From Helopsaltes ochotensis (Eukaryota > Chordata > Aves > Passeriformes > Locustellidae): a DNA stretch of 64,000 nt. The notes beneath the pieces were generated by a model. The model worked only from the letters and a program-made list of their open reading frames with translations, was not told the origin of the DNA and ran no database searches. Position numbers and translations under genes: made by a program. Shown here one piece after another: positions 1 to 13,358 of the stretch (the stretch's first letter is position 1; each line of letters starts with the position of its first letter). Location of the stretch: assembly GCA_013400155.1 (NCBI GenBank), contig VXBM01000015.1, positions 1,204,257 to 1,268,256 of the forward strand. The letters run 5' to 3'.

Positions 1-3000
1 ATTGATTTTGTTACTTTGCTAGTATATGTACATGGTAAGAGACAGGAAAATAAGTGTATCGTTCTTCTATTTCCTATCAGTTTGTATAGTCATTTTTTGC
101 CAGGGATTGCAAGCAAATTGTGCTCCCCTTTTCCTCTCTATCCCTGGTTGCTCTTGTTTAAAGCCTAAAGTGACTTTCTCTTGCCCATATTATATGTTCA
201 CTTGGAAAGTAAGTAGAGGTGCAGATACGTAGAGAATAGGTGAATACAGATAATATACTGTATACTATCATTGTAATGCAAATAAGGGAATAACTTCAAT
301 GAATACAGCCAATCTAACAGTAAAATATAGCTTATCATGGAATGGAGATTTTAAGTGGAGGAATGAAATGTACATGTAATTTTAATAGACTTAAAAGATA
401 TTTCTCTTGTTCTAATATGCCAAAACATTACATCCAAGCAATTACAGTGACACTTGAGAAAGCTTCTTTTGACATACAGAGTGTATTGTCTAGTGCAGTG
501 TTCATGAAATTAACATTTTCCTGAAGTAATCATACACAATTAAGTGACCAAATAGTTCTGAGGCAATACAACCGTATTTCACAGGAACTAAATATATTTC
601 TTCACACTGATCCTGCATGTTTTAGTTGAGCAGTCATTAGCATGTTTATAATGGTTCTAATTTAGCACAACATTTTCTGAATTTCATCCTTGAGTCATTT
701 ACAAATTGTTCATATTGAGTAAACAAAGGAAACAGATTGCATTTTATACTTAGTAATTTATCTGAAAGAAGAGGGGAGGGTTAATTGTCTGAAAGTTTTG
801 CTCTGTTTGGGGAAGTGATTCTAGTCTTGCCTTGCTTGGCACACAATGCCTTTTTCCCTCTGTTCTAGGGGGAAAAGAAAAAAAAATGGAGGAGTGAGTA
901 AAATGAAAAATTAGGAGCAGGACAAGATTTGCCACTCCCAAAGGGGAGTATGGAGCAGAACTGGAGCTGGCACGAGATTATCTAAAACAGTTGGTGCATT
1001 CCTTAATGATCAAGTGCTTGAGAAGTCCAGCTCTCTCTCACAGAGCATCTGTGTTGATGTTTATATCAGTGCCCTGCTGTATGGGAAAAGCATGCTTTCT
1101 CTTGTTGCTTTTCTAAAAATAGTATGGCATATAGCATTGTAGGAGTTATTTTAAGAGAACAAAAACATTTGCAAGGTTAAAGGTCCCGCTTTTTAATAAA
1201 TAAATAAAAATAAAGGTCAGGACTGTATCTTGGGCTGTTCTTTCCATGAAATTTAGACTCCTTTTTATCTAGAATTTTGCACTGAGCAGAATTCAGCTCT
1301 TTGCACTAGAGAATTCCTGTTGAAACAAACCATTTTAGGCAGAATTGGTATAAGTTCAGACTCTACAGTTTTTCCCACTAGCCACATCATAAAAAGCAGG
1401 TCTGGAAATCACCCCCAGCTGAATCCCAGTGTTTCTGTTTAGAATGTCTGTTGTTTCATGCAAGATCTAGACCATTCAAGTAGTGCAAATGAATTCAGAG
1501 GAAAACCAGAACATTTTAATGCCTAATTATTTTTAGTGATCTTGGAGAGTTTTAATTAAAAGTTAAGAGACCTCTCCAAGCTCTTACAGTTCTAATTTTA
1601 TCATATTGTGGAAATCTTGTCACTATGAAAAAATGTGCAGCAATTGGCAGATCTGCCTGGTTCCCTGTACTAAACAAAACTGTGTGTTTGGTAGTCAGAT
1701 CTCAGTTGCATTTCCATCATTGCTCTTGGAAGAAAATATCTACTGCGAGCTGGCTGCCTTTTGCATATAATTGTATTTAGGAAGTGTTTATCTTCTTTTA
1801 TTTTTTTGGGTTGGATTTTGTTTGGTTGGGGTTTTTTCCTCTCTCTTTTTTTTAAAATTTTTTAATATATTTTTTATTTTTTTTTATTTTAACTTTTAGA
1901 GAGTTGGACAGGAATGAGTCAATATGAAAGTAGGGAGTAAGTGACTGGCCAGGATTATTTGTCTCCTTAAGAGCCCCAACCAAGATATATAATTAAGGAA
2001 AGGTTTTATTTTATTTTATTTGTAGTTTGCAATAAAAAAAGCAAAAGGAATTAACATCTTATCCTGTTCTAAATGTTATGTTGCTCGTTTTTGTGTTGTG
2101 ATTGTTTTTTTGCTTTTCAAGAACTTGAATTTGGAGAGCTTATTTAATTGAGAAAAGTTTGAGAAGTTGGCCAAAGAGATCTGTTCACTGGCTAACAACG
2201 TGTCGAAACGCCTTATATTTTAATTTTCTGTTAGACCATGACAATTAATTATGGTACAAGAACGGTATGGAAATTGAGAAGGATGAGATGAGATTTCCCT
2301 GACCTGCTGCTCCATTGACAGCAAGATTGAAGCCAAGCTGCTTATGAGCAAGAGGCAGTGGCAGTGCATTACAAATATGGATGTTAAGCCTTCAGGCTGA
2401 TTTTGGATTAGTTTTGTATTGTTGCTGTCTCCTTTTCTTTTATTTGAAGTTTCTTGAGACAGAAAAGGATAATTTGTGTTTGAAAGGAGAAAAAAAGGAA
2501 CTATGGCAACAAAAAATCTATTTTAGTAATGTTACACAAACGTTACGTCTTTGGATTAAAACAGAGTAGATATACCATCCAGCAGTTAAGTTTCTGATAA
2601 TCATGGTTAAACTATATTTTATTTTTCAAGTACTGAATAAAAACATGAAGTCCTTAATTTAATTTTGAATTGTTAGAAGATTATAAAATTGTGTTCTTTC
2701 AAAGTGAATTAAATTAATCTTCTGCTTTTCTCTTCAATACTGAAATGTTAAGAGTTTGCATATAATTTTAAAATACATAACATGAAATGGGAAAATTAGG
2801 AAATATTTTTATGATTTCATTCTATACTTGGTGGTTCTTTACCTCAAGGAAATCTGATTGGCAGTGAACTCACAAAAGACACACAAGCAAGCTGTTTCCA
2901 TGTACTCAGAGAGGGATCTGTTAAAGGTCCCAACATAGGCATATTAAAACTCATCACAGGTTTTTAAAAAACATGCTCGGTTTTCTGAATATTTCACAAT

Positions 3001-4466
3001 ATTAATGACTGGATCTAATAATAGCAACAATGGTTTTAGTTTAATAGTAAGTAAAAAAGATTGACTACAGTAAATCTAAATTCTGCTTGACTATTATTCA
3101 GAAATATTTGTACTGGTTTCATTTAGATTTTTCTACCCAGAAGAGGTTTTAGCATTCTGTAAAGAACATTGAAACAAATCTTCCTCTTTCAGATCTGTGA
3201 TATATTGCGTTGTAATTATTTTAGATATCATGTCCTTAGCTTCACCCACTTGAAAAAAAACACTTTTGCACTTGAAGCATGGGGCAAGATGTGCAAAGGT
3301 GCAAGAGGAAGCAGACCAAAAATGGTAGTCACTGTAATGTTAATTTGCAGCTTTGGTTTTGGGGGGAAAAGCAGCTGTTCTGTAGAAGTGCAATAGGCCT
3401 AGAAAGCACACAAATGTCTGTCACAAGGAGCTCATAATCTTATTTAACATTCTTTCAAAGAAAAAAAACCACCACACAATACTTTTTCTCAAACAAATAT
3501 TTCATAGATGCTGACAGGCTAATTCTACTTGTGCTGTTTTTCTTATATAGACTTGAAAGAAGCATGTGAACTCATTTGACAAAGGCTGGTCCAAAGGACA
3601 CCTTTTCTCCCATGGAGCTGAAGGCAAATAAATGTAATGAGAGTAGCTTGGGGAATACAAAACATTGGAGATGAAGGACCTTACAATTTGATATTTAGTC
3701 CCAAACCCTGCTCAAATGTGATATTTTTATGTTTAAAAATATATACTAAATTATAATAGGATATAAGTATAGACTTAGTCCGGAAATAGAGACAAAGATG
3801 CCTTTAGTTCTGTAGTGTCATTTTTCTAAAATGCAGAAAAGAACTTTATCCTCCTCCTACTGTGGATCTGACCACGTTTTAGAGCAATTTCTCTTGCAGC
3901 ATACCTGATTTCTAAATCCTTTACCTTGTCTTTCCCAGTGCCTCTTTCCTTGAGATGCAACAATTCAGATGCACATAGAAATATGTCACCTATACCTCTA
4001 TACCTTTGATTGAATTATATTTCTGTATTGTTCATGAACTTGCTGTGCATTTGCAATCATTATTAATAAATCAATGTGCTTTTGTCTTCTGTCACAAAGT
4101 AATGTGTGTATTCAAAAAGAATTGTATGCAAAACAAGTCATGTTTTAGAACTCATATCATTAATAATTATCTGTTTGCAGTATTGTTACAACATGTTTTG
4201 AGGGAAGCTTATTATAAAAGGAATAACAAGGCACTGCACAGTAGAAAGAATAAGACAGTTCAGTTGATCACTGGTATAGGTGTTATAAATATGCCAGTCT
4301 GTACTATAGTGTTTTATTAAGTCTCAAAAAGTCAAAGCTGATTTGAAATAATAATGTCTGACAGTCAGTTCTTTGAAGTTTTGCTGCTGCACTCTCACAT
4401 TTAGGTTTTCTTTTATGTATGACTTCACCATAAAAAAAACAAAAACTCACACATGGCATGAATGTC

Positions 4467-4544
4467 TTTTTTTTTTTTTTTAATCTGTATTTCAAAGAAA
4501 GTAATAGGAGGCTACTTCAGTGAATTAAGAGGAAAAAAAAAAAA
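4467..4544. repeat. Poly-T and poly-A low-complexity tracts
   Basis: A run of 15 T at 4467-4481 is followed by a run of 12 A at 4533-4544 and a short C7 run just after. The arms could pair as a long-loop A/T hairpin, but this is ordinary low-complexity intronic sequence and I infer no function. Confidence 0.7.
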
Positions 4545-7500
4545 GAAGTTACCCCCCCAAATCAATGAGGATAGGTGCAGGCCACTGTCAGATCATACTG
4601 TATTCATGTAAGCTATAGCTGGGGTGAGTAACTTGTTGAAGAATGTAAAAGTGAAATTAAAAGGCAAAAAAATCCAGAACTGAAAAATGGGGAGAATAAG
4701 GATGAGACAAGAGGCAAAAGCTAGTCCTGATTCAAACAAGATGACTTTCATTCAGTCAGAAGAACTTGAGAGCTTGGCTGTGATAGCTAACATGCTCGTT
4801 CTTCATCACTGGCTGTGCAACAAAGAGCTGGATTCCATCCATTCCATGACTGATTGATTACCCAACGGACAAATGTTAATTCTTTTCATCGATGCTTTGT
4901 CATTGTGAAGAGATCTTTTTCATCTAACACCTAGTGTTCTTTCCCCCCTCAGCTTTTTTCATTCCTGATTATATATCTTTTAACATCCTCTTCTCATTCA
5001 CCTTTACAAAACTGTCATGTCTAACAAGATTCTCACAGTACTTTAAAGTCCTTTAGTTTACAATTAAAATTGCTAACTAAGTATGTAACAAACCGTGATA
5101 TTAAATAATACTCAATGATTTAATTTAGTCATCACAATTATACTTAACCTGTTTGCTGTCCTTGAAGGAAATTTTTTCCTAGTTCACAAGAGAAGAATAT
5201 AAAGGAAGAGAAGCTGTGTGTTTTTTAATAGAATAAATTGCTCCAATGCAACTTCACGAGTTTGATCTTACATGTGCCAGCAGAAAATATGCTACTTTGC
5301 CGCATAAGCCTGACTGTGGTTTATAAAGTCAGTGAGAAGAGCTAAAAATGTATAAATGCTAATTTCTTTCATTGCTTCTTTTATAATTGTCTTTAGCAAG
5401 AATACCCCTGAATTTTCAAAATGTCAGGATCCACAAGGTTTTGGAATGGTGCTGAAGCAGTGCAGGGAGAGTGATGCAGTGCAGATGTGAATTCAGGCTC
5501 CTTTCTTCTCTGTTCAGTGCTGGATTCCAAGTAGATGTTTTGTTTCTATAATGAATCAAATCAGAAAATGAATCAATATGGATGAAGACATTTTACTTAT
5601 GTCAAAAGAGATCTCTGTAGATTTTATATGTCTGTAAAAATTAATTTTCAGTACAGAAAGAAGAAAAATCCCTTTCCGATTCACAAAGCTTTTCAAAATG
5701 CATGTTTGTGAACACGGAATACAGAACTTGAAGGGAGTCACGCCTTTCAAGTATAAGCCTTTATATTTAGTTTTGGGTCAAATGTGGAGGACATCCAGAG
5801 GGCTTTAGTCACATATCATTTTTTTTAAATCTGAAAAATTATGCAGAATAAACATGGTAATTGAAAATTTACACGATTTCATAAAGCCACTTTTACAACG
5901 ATATGAAAAAGTTTATTAAAAGGCTCATTGTGTAATCATTTTTGTTATCCTCCCAATAGCAAAATACAGTAGCTATAAATTGTGTGGTCAGATCCAGAAC
6001 ACAGAATTTGAATGAGATAGGGGTGTTAAAAGAACTCTTTCTTAAGGAATTTTTCAGTCATTTGTAGAGAAAAATTCTAACTAGCAATGTGATTATATCA
6101 AAAAGGCACACAAATAGAGCTGTTTTTCAATCTAGCTCTTTCCCATTCTGTCTTTAGAAATACATTTTTTGCCCTTATGTAATATAAGAACACTACAGAT
6201 AAGCATGGGTTTTCTTAGGAACAGTGAGACAAGAAATAAAACAAGTGCTTTTGAGGAAAGTATTTTATCAACTCCAGTAATGTGCTAGTTATTTCTTTTT
6301 TTCCCCATTTTTAATTGATTTTTTTTTCTTTGTGTGAATTGAGGAAAGCATCTTAGTTGAAAGCAGCAGAATACATAACTTATAGTAAACACCAAATAAA
6401 ATTCTAAAGCTTTTTTTTTCAGGGATGAGGGGTCTGAAATTTTGGCAGGGGAGAAACACAGAAACCTCTTTTTAAACTAATCATGATATCACAAAAAAGG
6501 ACAAATTATAATGTTCTATTGATAATTGATGGTTATTTCTTGATTCTCCTATTATCAGGCCAGAACTCATAAAAGTAATAAGTGCCTGTTATTGTTAAAA
6601 GTAAATTGTTATTATATAACTAGTATTTTAACACTGCCTATTGCAACTTACAGCTCCTTAATTTTGTCTCTTTCATAGAAAGATATAATTAGTAAATAAA
6701 TTAGCTTTTCTGCTGAAATATTACTTCAAAAATATTTATGAGCTGTGTTTTCTTTCCATGGAGGCTTGCACGGTGAAAATGTGTTGCAATTAAAACCTGA
6801 TCTTTGATCTCTTGGTAGTTACAGTTTGGTTTGTTTTCAACTGGTTTTCCTTTTGTTTGGGGTTTCTGTTTGTTTGTTTATGTCAACTGAGTCATACTAA
6901 TGAATTTTTAGGCTGAAATGACTAGTACCCTAAAGTATGATTGGCCATATGACCATTTTCTTCCTTAAACTTCTCCCTAAATCTTTAACTCCTGCATTTG
7001 TGACCTCTTTGAATGTTTCTCCTCCCTCTGAGTATTTTTGGAATCCCCTGAAGTGGAACAAATTGTTACCCATTGCAATGATATGATCTGTGTTGCCATT
7101 CTTAAATCTGGGCTTTTTGCTCTTGCTTTCACGTATGTGAGTGCTTCTGCTGGGACTGCTGAAATGAGAATTTCAGCTGCTGTTTGACCTTAATCTGCCA
7201 GTGATTTAGTGGAAGTTAAGTCAGACTGAATTCTGCCTTCTTGCACGACCCACTGTTAATTTGTGACTGGAGTGGGACCGGAACAAAAATAATGAAAATT
7301 TGGAATATTATTAGCTACTTAGCAATCATTGTGCAAGTTGGTCTTCTAAAACAAGTGGTCCCTTGCTATGCGAGTTTCTAGGAGAAGAAGGTGTGTGCCT
7401 GCTCCCAGGGCGTGCAGTGAGGAGCACTGTGCTCAGCACTGCCCAGAGTGAAGTGTGGCCTTACAACAAAGGCCCTTTGCAAGGATTTGTTTTGGGAACA

Positions 7501-7732
7501 GAGCTACATGTAGGTAATGGGTTTGGTGTTTTGCAAACTGGGCCTAAGGGTTTCCATGGAGTTCAGCACTTTCACTACAAGTGAAAGTAAGCACACAAAG
7601 TTTGACTGAGATTTTATTATTACTAACTGGGAAGGCAAAATAAGTGTTGAGTTGTTTATGACGTTTTCTTGATAGTTGTTTAGAAATCTGAATTGTGTTT
7701 CTTGAAAGTTATAAAAACCCACATCACATCAA

Positions 7733-8095
7733 CCACAGAATCACAGAATGGCCTGGGTTGGAAGGGACCTTAAAGATCATCTTATTCCAACCCCCTGCCA
7801 TGGGCAGGGACACCTTCCACCAGGCTGCTCAGAGCCCCATCCTGCCTGGCCATGAACACTGCCAGGGATGGGGCATCTACAACTTGTCTGGGCATCCTCT
7901 TCCAGTGCCTCACCACCCTCACAGGAAAGAATTTTCTCCTAACATCTACTCTAAATCTGCTCTCTTTCAGTTAGAAGCCATGCTCCCTTAACCTGTCACT
8001 ACATTCTCTTGTAAATAGTCTCTCTTTATCTTTCTTGTAGGCTCCCTCTGGAGAGGCTGCGGTTTTGTAGGCTCCCTTCATAAGAATTTTTATCT
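7733..8095 (-). mobile_element. CR1 LINE 3' end (5'-truncated copy), minus strand
   Basis: The stretch begins with the reverse complement of the CR1 3' terminus (CACAGAATCACAGAATGG) and continues with GGTTGGAAGGGACC, then CCATGGGCAGGGACACCTTC, GCTCAGAGCCCCATCC, a CCAGTGCCTCACCACCCTCA block and a CTTTCTTGTAGGCTCCCTC block. This is the standard avian CR1 3' UTR layout in reverse orientation. It is a 5'-truncated copy, as usual for CR1, of about 350 bp with moderate divergence. The far edge near 8080-8100 is soft, because the match fades after a duplicated GTAGGCTCCCT. A chance 98-codon reading frame runs through it on the + strand and is not a gene. This element is the best single marker that the genome is avian. 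Confidence 0.92.
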
Positions 8096-8921
8096 TAAAA
8101 AATCACCTTTTCTAGGTATCTGCAAGGTTATCTATAATTTACGCATCAGAGTCAATTAGTTCAGTTTAGGAACTGAAAAAACCCTTTAGAATTTATTGAA
8201 GTCTGTTATGTTCAATACGAAATTTTGTAGTGGAATTGGGGTACGATCATAGGAAGCGTACTAGGGCCAATCTTTTACTTTCTCCAAAGGGTAATGACTT
8301 CAGTGACAGTTTTGCCTACAGAAGGCCTCCTGGACTGGGGCAAAGCCTTGAAATGTATTCTGAAGTTCATATGACGAAAGCCTGATCTTCTAATCATTGC
8401 ATGTTTTTTGTAGAGTACTGAGGAAATTTCTGATACTGTGAACATCGCATATGTAGAGTGCTTTCATGAATTCCATGGAGACATTATATGAATAACTTTT
8501 GCATTGACATGGGTATAAAAATGGGTTTCAGATGTCACTGTGTGCCAAATTTCCAAAAAAAGCTACTAAATCTTCATGTATAATTTTGAGTGTACAATCA
8601 TTCTCAAATGAAAAAGACAGAATTCGTATATACGTTGGCAATCTATGCATGTAAATTGGCAGTTAGCATGCATAAATACTCACCAAAGTTTTTCTTTCAA
8701 TTAGACCCTTGTTAAATCCATAGTAACTCCATTAACCTCGGGGGAATTACTTTGGATTTAAAATGCAGTTAAATGAGAACTCTGCTTGGCTGCAAGTTCA
8801 TTTCCTTTCTAAGCTATGGTTTGACTGGTACTGGGAGATCAGTTTTAAAATGAAGGTGGCACCTGTTTGCCTGTTTGAATATGTTTGATAATTCTATTTT
8901 TTTCTGTTTTTTTTAAATTAG

Positions 8922-9011
8922 ATTCAACCTGTATGGAAAAACTACTTTCTAAAGACTGGAAGGAGAAGATGGAAAAATTAAACACAAGTGATCTCCTTGG
9001 AGACATTAAAG
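8922..9011 (+). CDS. SOX6: SOX6 internal coding exon (CMEKLLSKDW segment)
   Basis: A 90-bp exon. The acceptor is a long T-rich tract ending TTAAATTAG (AG at 8920-8921) and the donor is AAAG|GTATCT. It starts with the second base of an Asp codon and ends after the first base of a Gly codon (phase 1 to phase 1), so skipping it would keep the frame. It encodes (D)STCMEKLLSKDW, KEKMEKLNTS and DLLGDIK(G), just N-terminal to the leucine zipper. The Gly codon is completed exactly by the next exon at 35542, giving IKGTPESL as in SOX6. Compared with the mammalian protein from memory, I see only conservative changes (S to T, R to K, and two E to D). Reading on past 9011 meets a stop at 9074-9076, as expected for intron. 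SOX5 has a different sequence here (EKLLSKDWKDKL). Confidence 0.95.
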
Positions 9012-10867
9012 GTATCTCACTAGATCAAATTTTAAATGTCTGCAGATATTTTAAGAAGGGGATTGAGGATTTTTGAAAGTTCATAAAAAATAATAGAAAT
9101 AGCTGTCATGAATAGAGGGTGCCATTCTTTCCAGTCAGCTCACCCTGGTTTTTTTAATGTTTATCTTTGAAATGATGGATGAATGTGATAAAAAATGGAG
9201 TTTGTCACAAGCAGTTATAGGCAGTATCAGGGATGTTATCACAAAACACCAGGTTACTTACATTGGTTCACTGATGTCAGCCATACACCTCTGAGCAGAG
9301 GAAGAGGAAGAGATGCAGAGGTACCAGTACATGGTACTGCTTATTCCCAGTTGCACAAACTGTGTGTAGAAATAGCTTTCAGATTATAAAAGGTGGTGAT
9401 TGGCTATTCTAAATCTTTGATTCAAAATTGAAAAAAAACCTTTCTATTAATCCCCTTATGCAGAGATACAGCAGGTCTGGATAAAATTTGGGACTTAGCG
9501 AAATCAGTGCAAAATTTGTTGTATATGTGGCCAACAATTTCCAGTATTCTCATTCTTTCTTGAACCACCATCCTAGGAAAAGTGGAATTCTCTTGACAAT
9601 TAAGTACTGGGTAGAAAACTGGAAGTGTGTTTTCCCCACCCATCAATTCTTCCATGCATTTTATTAGTGAGAAGAAATTCAGTATTATTGATTAAGCAAC
9701 AAATTTAACGAGCTTTTTTTTTGTGCTGTGAGAAGGGGTCATAAGGCATGTTTGATGGGTACACAGATTACCCAAGATTTATTTCTCTTCATTTGTATAA
9801 TTTTGTTAAACTGCAGCTACAAAGGTGTGGAAACAGTCATGTTCATCACATTAATAAATCTTTTCTCTAAAATTCTTTAATGTAAAAAAAATATATATAT
9901 TCTACTTGATGAAAATTGATGTTTAGGGATTTAAATTTCCACCAGGGAAATTCAGGACAGTTCAATTTTTTTTTATATTATACAAGGAGATGAAAGATTG
10001 GCTCTTTTTAATAAGTAAGTTATAATTGGTTCCTTCAGGACCAAAAATCTGTTGGATTCTCCTGATTTTTCTGGTAGAGTTATGACAACGCATATATGTT
10101 AGGCAGGTATGAAATCCCATACTAATATCTGTGACAGAAACATAGCATACAGTTTTGCAGGAACATGTTAAAATTGACTGCAGTAAAATCCAAAAAAAAA
10201 AAAGTCTTGAAATCACAATCTATTTAAAGCCATATTGTCTCTTAATAGTGTGGAAAACATTGAATGCTAGTTGAATTATTATTGTCTATTAATTGCAAAA
10301 TATAGCTACTTAGTCTTTAAATAGAAACTACTTGAATGCTGTTAGCGAATCAAATTTAAACGAGGTGGCATCTCTAACAATGCAGAATAATGTTCTTTAT
10401 TCTTTTACATGGCACAAAATGCCTTCTAATGATATCTCTTTTAATGAGAAAGAAAGGTTTATTTTTCTGGATTTACGATGTTCCTCCTATTTTCTTAGCA
10501 TATATGTTCTCTGCAGAGTGAGTGGGTAGAGTTCTTGCCTCTCATCCTTTTCTCATCTACCTACAAAGCACTCTCACTCAGATTTGGAAGAATTCTCAAC
10601 TACCTTTTCCAGGGGAACAGCCTATTAGGTGTACAAAAAGGATCATCAGATTAGGCTCAGCAGATTTATATGTTGCTAGTCCCTCAGTTAGTATCCACAG
10701 CCCATTTCATGTGTAACCTCTCCTTAAATTGTCATAAACTCTTCAATAGTCATCCATGCTGCTAGTTGGCTTCCAGCAAGATGCAATGCTGAATCTTTGC
10801 TACTGCAGCTGGGTTTAATTTTTTAAAAAGAGAACCAACATGGAAGACAAATGATGGTTGCTGTTGT

Positions 10868-11030
10868 GCTGTGTTTTACACTTCAAACCTCTTGACAAAG
10901 GCTTTAGTGTCATTTTATAGAACAAGAAAAGTAGATGCAGGGTTGCATAGCTGGAGTAGGAACAGGTCTGAAGTGGGAATCCTTTCCTCTGGGCTCCCAA
11001 ACCCATGGCCTAACCACTGTCTCCAGGCTG
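10868..11030 (-). mobile_element. Ancient amniote MIR/L3-like SINE relic
   Basis: The + strand reads CATTTTATAGAACAAGAAAA, then GGTTGCATAGCTGGAGTAGG, a GTGGGAATCC block, and CTCCCAAACCCATGGCCTAACCACT. This order follows the reverse complement of the widespread MIR/L3-type core: a CATTTTACAGA segment, a GGTCACACAGC segment, a GGGAATCGAACCC segment and a CCTAACCAC segment. The match is clearly decayed, as expected for insertions older than the bird lineage. Whether the consensus is MIR, CR1-L3 or another amniote SINE cannot be decided by eye. Confidence 0.6.
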
Positions 11031-12299
11031 GTTGTCTCCGAGCCAATAAACCCAATGGTCTGCTATTAACTCCTCTTAGCACTTGTGTGCCTTAAATCAC
11101 CTCAGAAAGGAAAAAATAAAACCCCACAAACAAATAACAATCTAGCACATGGCAGCATGAAAACCTGATTACATGAAGGAAACAGAGCAAAGTAGGGGAA
11201 AGCATACTTTAAAATAAATCCTTTCATTGTTCAAGGTGGTAGATTCCACAATCATGAAGCTCATTTTCACAGTGGTGATTGAATTTCCATCAAGGTAACT
11301 GGCAGGGCATTCTAGGATCTGAAAGAACTAAATTAGGAAATCTGTTGTCTTTGGGAGGTCAAATATATTTTTCCTTAATTTCCATTAGAAAATAAATAAC
11401 TGTATTTCTAAAAAATGTTATTGAATTGTCCCTGTGCAGACTTTCTGCTCATATTGCTGAGCCTAACTTAAAGACATGAAGTGATGCAGTAAAAATAAAT
11501 AAATGAGCTCATTAGGGGAAAAAAATTGTGATTATAAGAAAGGAAGGTGTGGTCCTGTGAGGAACTGCTCTTTGCACTGACTGTTACTGGGAGTTGTTTA
11601 TTTTAGAGAGAAGGCGTTGTTCTCACTGAGGATAACCTGAGCACATATTCTTCCTCTGTGTCTGCACAACCACAGCCCTCCCCCTTCAGTGAAAGGCTAG
11701 CATCTTGGTTGTGGGAAGGCAGTTCACTAAGAATCAGTGCCAGAAAAAAGGATGAAAGCAGGAAAAAAATTGTACCACTGACACAAACTGTTTCTATTCA
11801 TGTTTGGGAAGCACACAGACAAGAAGAAAAGATAATTGGCTGAGAGAAACAAATAAAAACGGTATTTTCTTGCTTTACCTTCTATATTTAGAACACAATA
11901 GTGTTAATCAAGATATAATTATAAACTATATCTATTAATTCAGACAATAGAGGCCAATACAAAAGTAACAAACAGTGAATAATTCATTTTTTCGCAGTGT
12001 GGGATTGTTCCTGTTCACAATTACTCTTGCATAGTGTGCTTCACTTGTAAAATTGCTTTTTCTGAGTTTCTTTATTGAGATTTCAGTTATTGATAATGGT
12101 CCAGATTCTTCCTTGAATTCCAGCCAAACAAGCCATTGACTTCAGGGAGGTTGCATGAAACTGAGGAGAATCTGGCAGAATGCTTTGTAGCCAAATTCCA
12201 GTGGTTAAATAAGTCTGCTTGTTCATTTGATATGTTTATAAATGAAACACATAGGTCAAATTTTCAAAGGTCTCTGAAGCAGTTGACCTAGGTTAAATG

Positions 12300-12374
12300 N
12301 NNNNNNNNNNNNNNNNNNNNNNNNNNNNNNNNNNNNNNNNNNNNNNNNNNNNNNNNNNNNNNNNNNNNNNNNNN
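12300..12374. other. Assembly gap of 75 N
   Basis: Seventy-five unresolved bases. The flanks (GGTTAAATG before, TGTGCAAATC after) are ordinary intronic sequence with no simple repeat at either edge, so the cause is not obvious. The odd length suggests an estimated gap size rather than a fixed placeholder. Confidence 1.
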
Positions 12375-13337
12375 TGTGCAAATCATTTGATTGTATGCTA
12401 TTTGCCAGAGTGTGCATGCAAATAGATTTATTTAAGGTATACAAGCAATTTGTTGGGCTTACATCTGGCTTCTGCAGCATTTGGTTCCTTTTGTATAAAA
12501 ATTAGGATCAGGAAATACTTTTCATTCTAGTTGTTGTTATTACATATTTGAATAAACAAAGTGAGGCAGGACTCTCTTCTTTATTTCCAGATATTTGGGT
12601 GCACAGAGTTCTGTCCTCACTCTCCCTCACTGCGTGTATTTCTGTTGCTTGGTTATCTAGCTTTTCTTCAGCAGCCACAGCTAGGCAGAGTAGCATCATT
12701 TATCACTATACAGAGTCTGTTTTAAGTTTTCTGTTTCTGTTCCAAATATAAATCTCTGGAATAGCATGGTCTTGCATGCATCAGGCAGTTGTGCTACTGA
12801 AATAGCCCACAACGGTCTTTCTCAGCATGCAGAGTCTTTGAAGATCAAATAAGAAAGGTCAGTCTTTAAGTAACTCAAGCAATGATGTTATCGTGAAAGG
12901 GTCAGAATTGGTCTAGCAGCCTTAGAGGAGAGCGACTCCCGGGTCAGCAGCTTCTGTGCTGCAGGTTAGTCCTGTGCCTTCCAATGGCGCTGTTTACAAC
13001 TGGAGCTCTCTATATTTATAGGCATTGTGACTTGAATGTCACATGCTGTCTTTGTACAGTAGACTCTATTTTGGGGAGGTGAGTGATTGATGTCCATGGC
13101 TTTATCCAACACAGAATATAACAGAAGGCTGTTTCCATTATGCTTCCCGTGCTCATCCCGTCTCCTTTTATATTTGTTGCTTTTGTAATAAGAGTCTGGA
13201 CCCCCCATTTTGTGTGACATGCACATTTAACGGCCTCAAAATATTTGGGTAGGTGGGAGGCGGCATTCCTGTTTCCTAGGAAAAGCTGAATTTAGTATTA
13301 TGAAGCAACTTCACCTACTTGATAGTCTTCTTGAAAG

Positions 13338-13358
13338 ATATCCTTTTGGAAAGGATAT
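13338..13358. repeat. Short perfect hairpin
   Basis: ATATCCTTT at 13338-13346, a three-base loop TGG, and AAAGGATAT at 13350-13358. The 9-bp stem is perfect but AT-rich and probably a chance structure. Confidence 0.5.

Larger units (their letters stand above)
1..8921 (+). other. SOX6: SOX6 intron, 3' portion
   Basis: Non-coding intronic DNA ending in a polypyrimidine tract (T-rich from 8891) and the acceptor AG at 8920-8921. It is AT-rich with scattered homopolymers, including T15 at 4467-4481 and A12 at 4533-4544. The one clear mobile element is the CR1 tail at 7733-8095. No reading frame of 60-104 codons here shows a recognisable domain or codon bias. I saw no RNA gene and nothing else nameable between 1 and 7700. 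Confidence 0.85.

Noticed and set aside
7695..7991. 98-codon frame at the CR1
   Set aside because: It is antisense of the CR1 3' UTR, which is non-coding.
12113..12175. CCATTGACTTCAGGGAGG as another ancient archosaur repeat
   Set aside because: Only a dozen bases resemble a common repeat phrase, which is too little to call.
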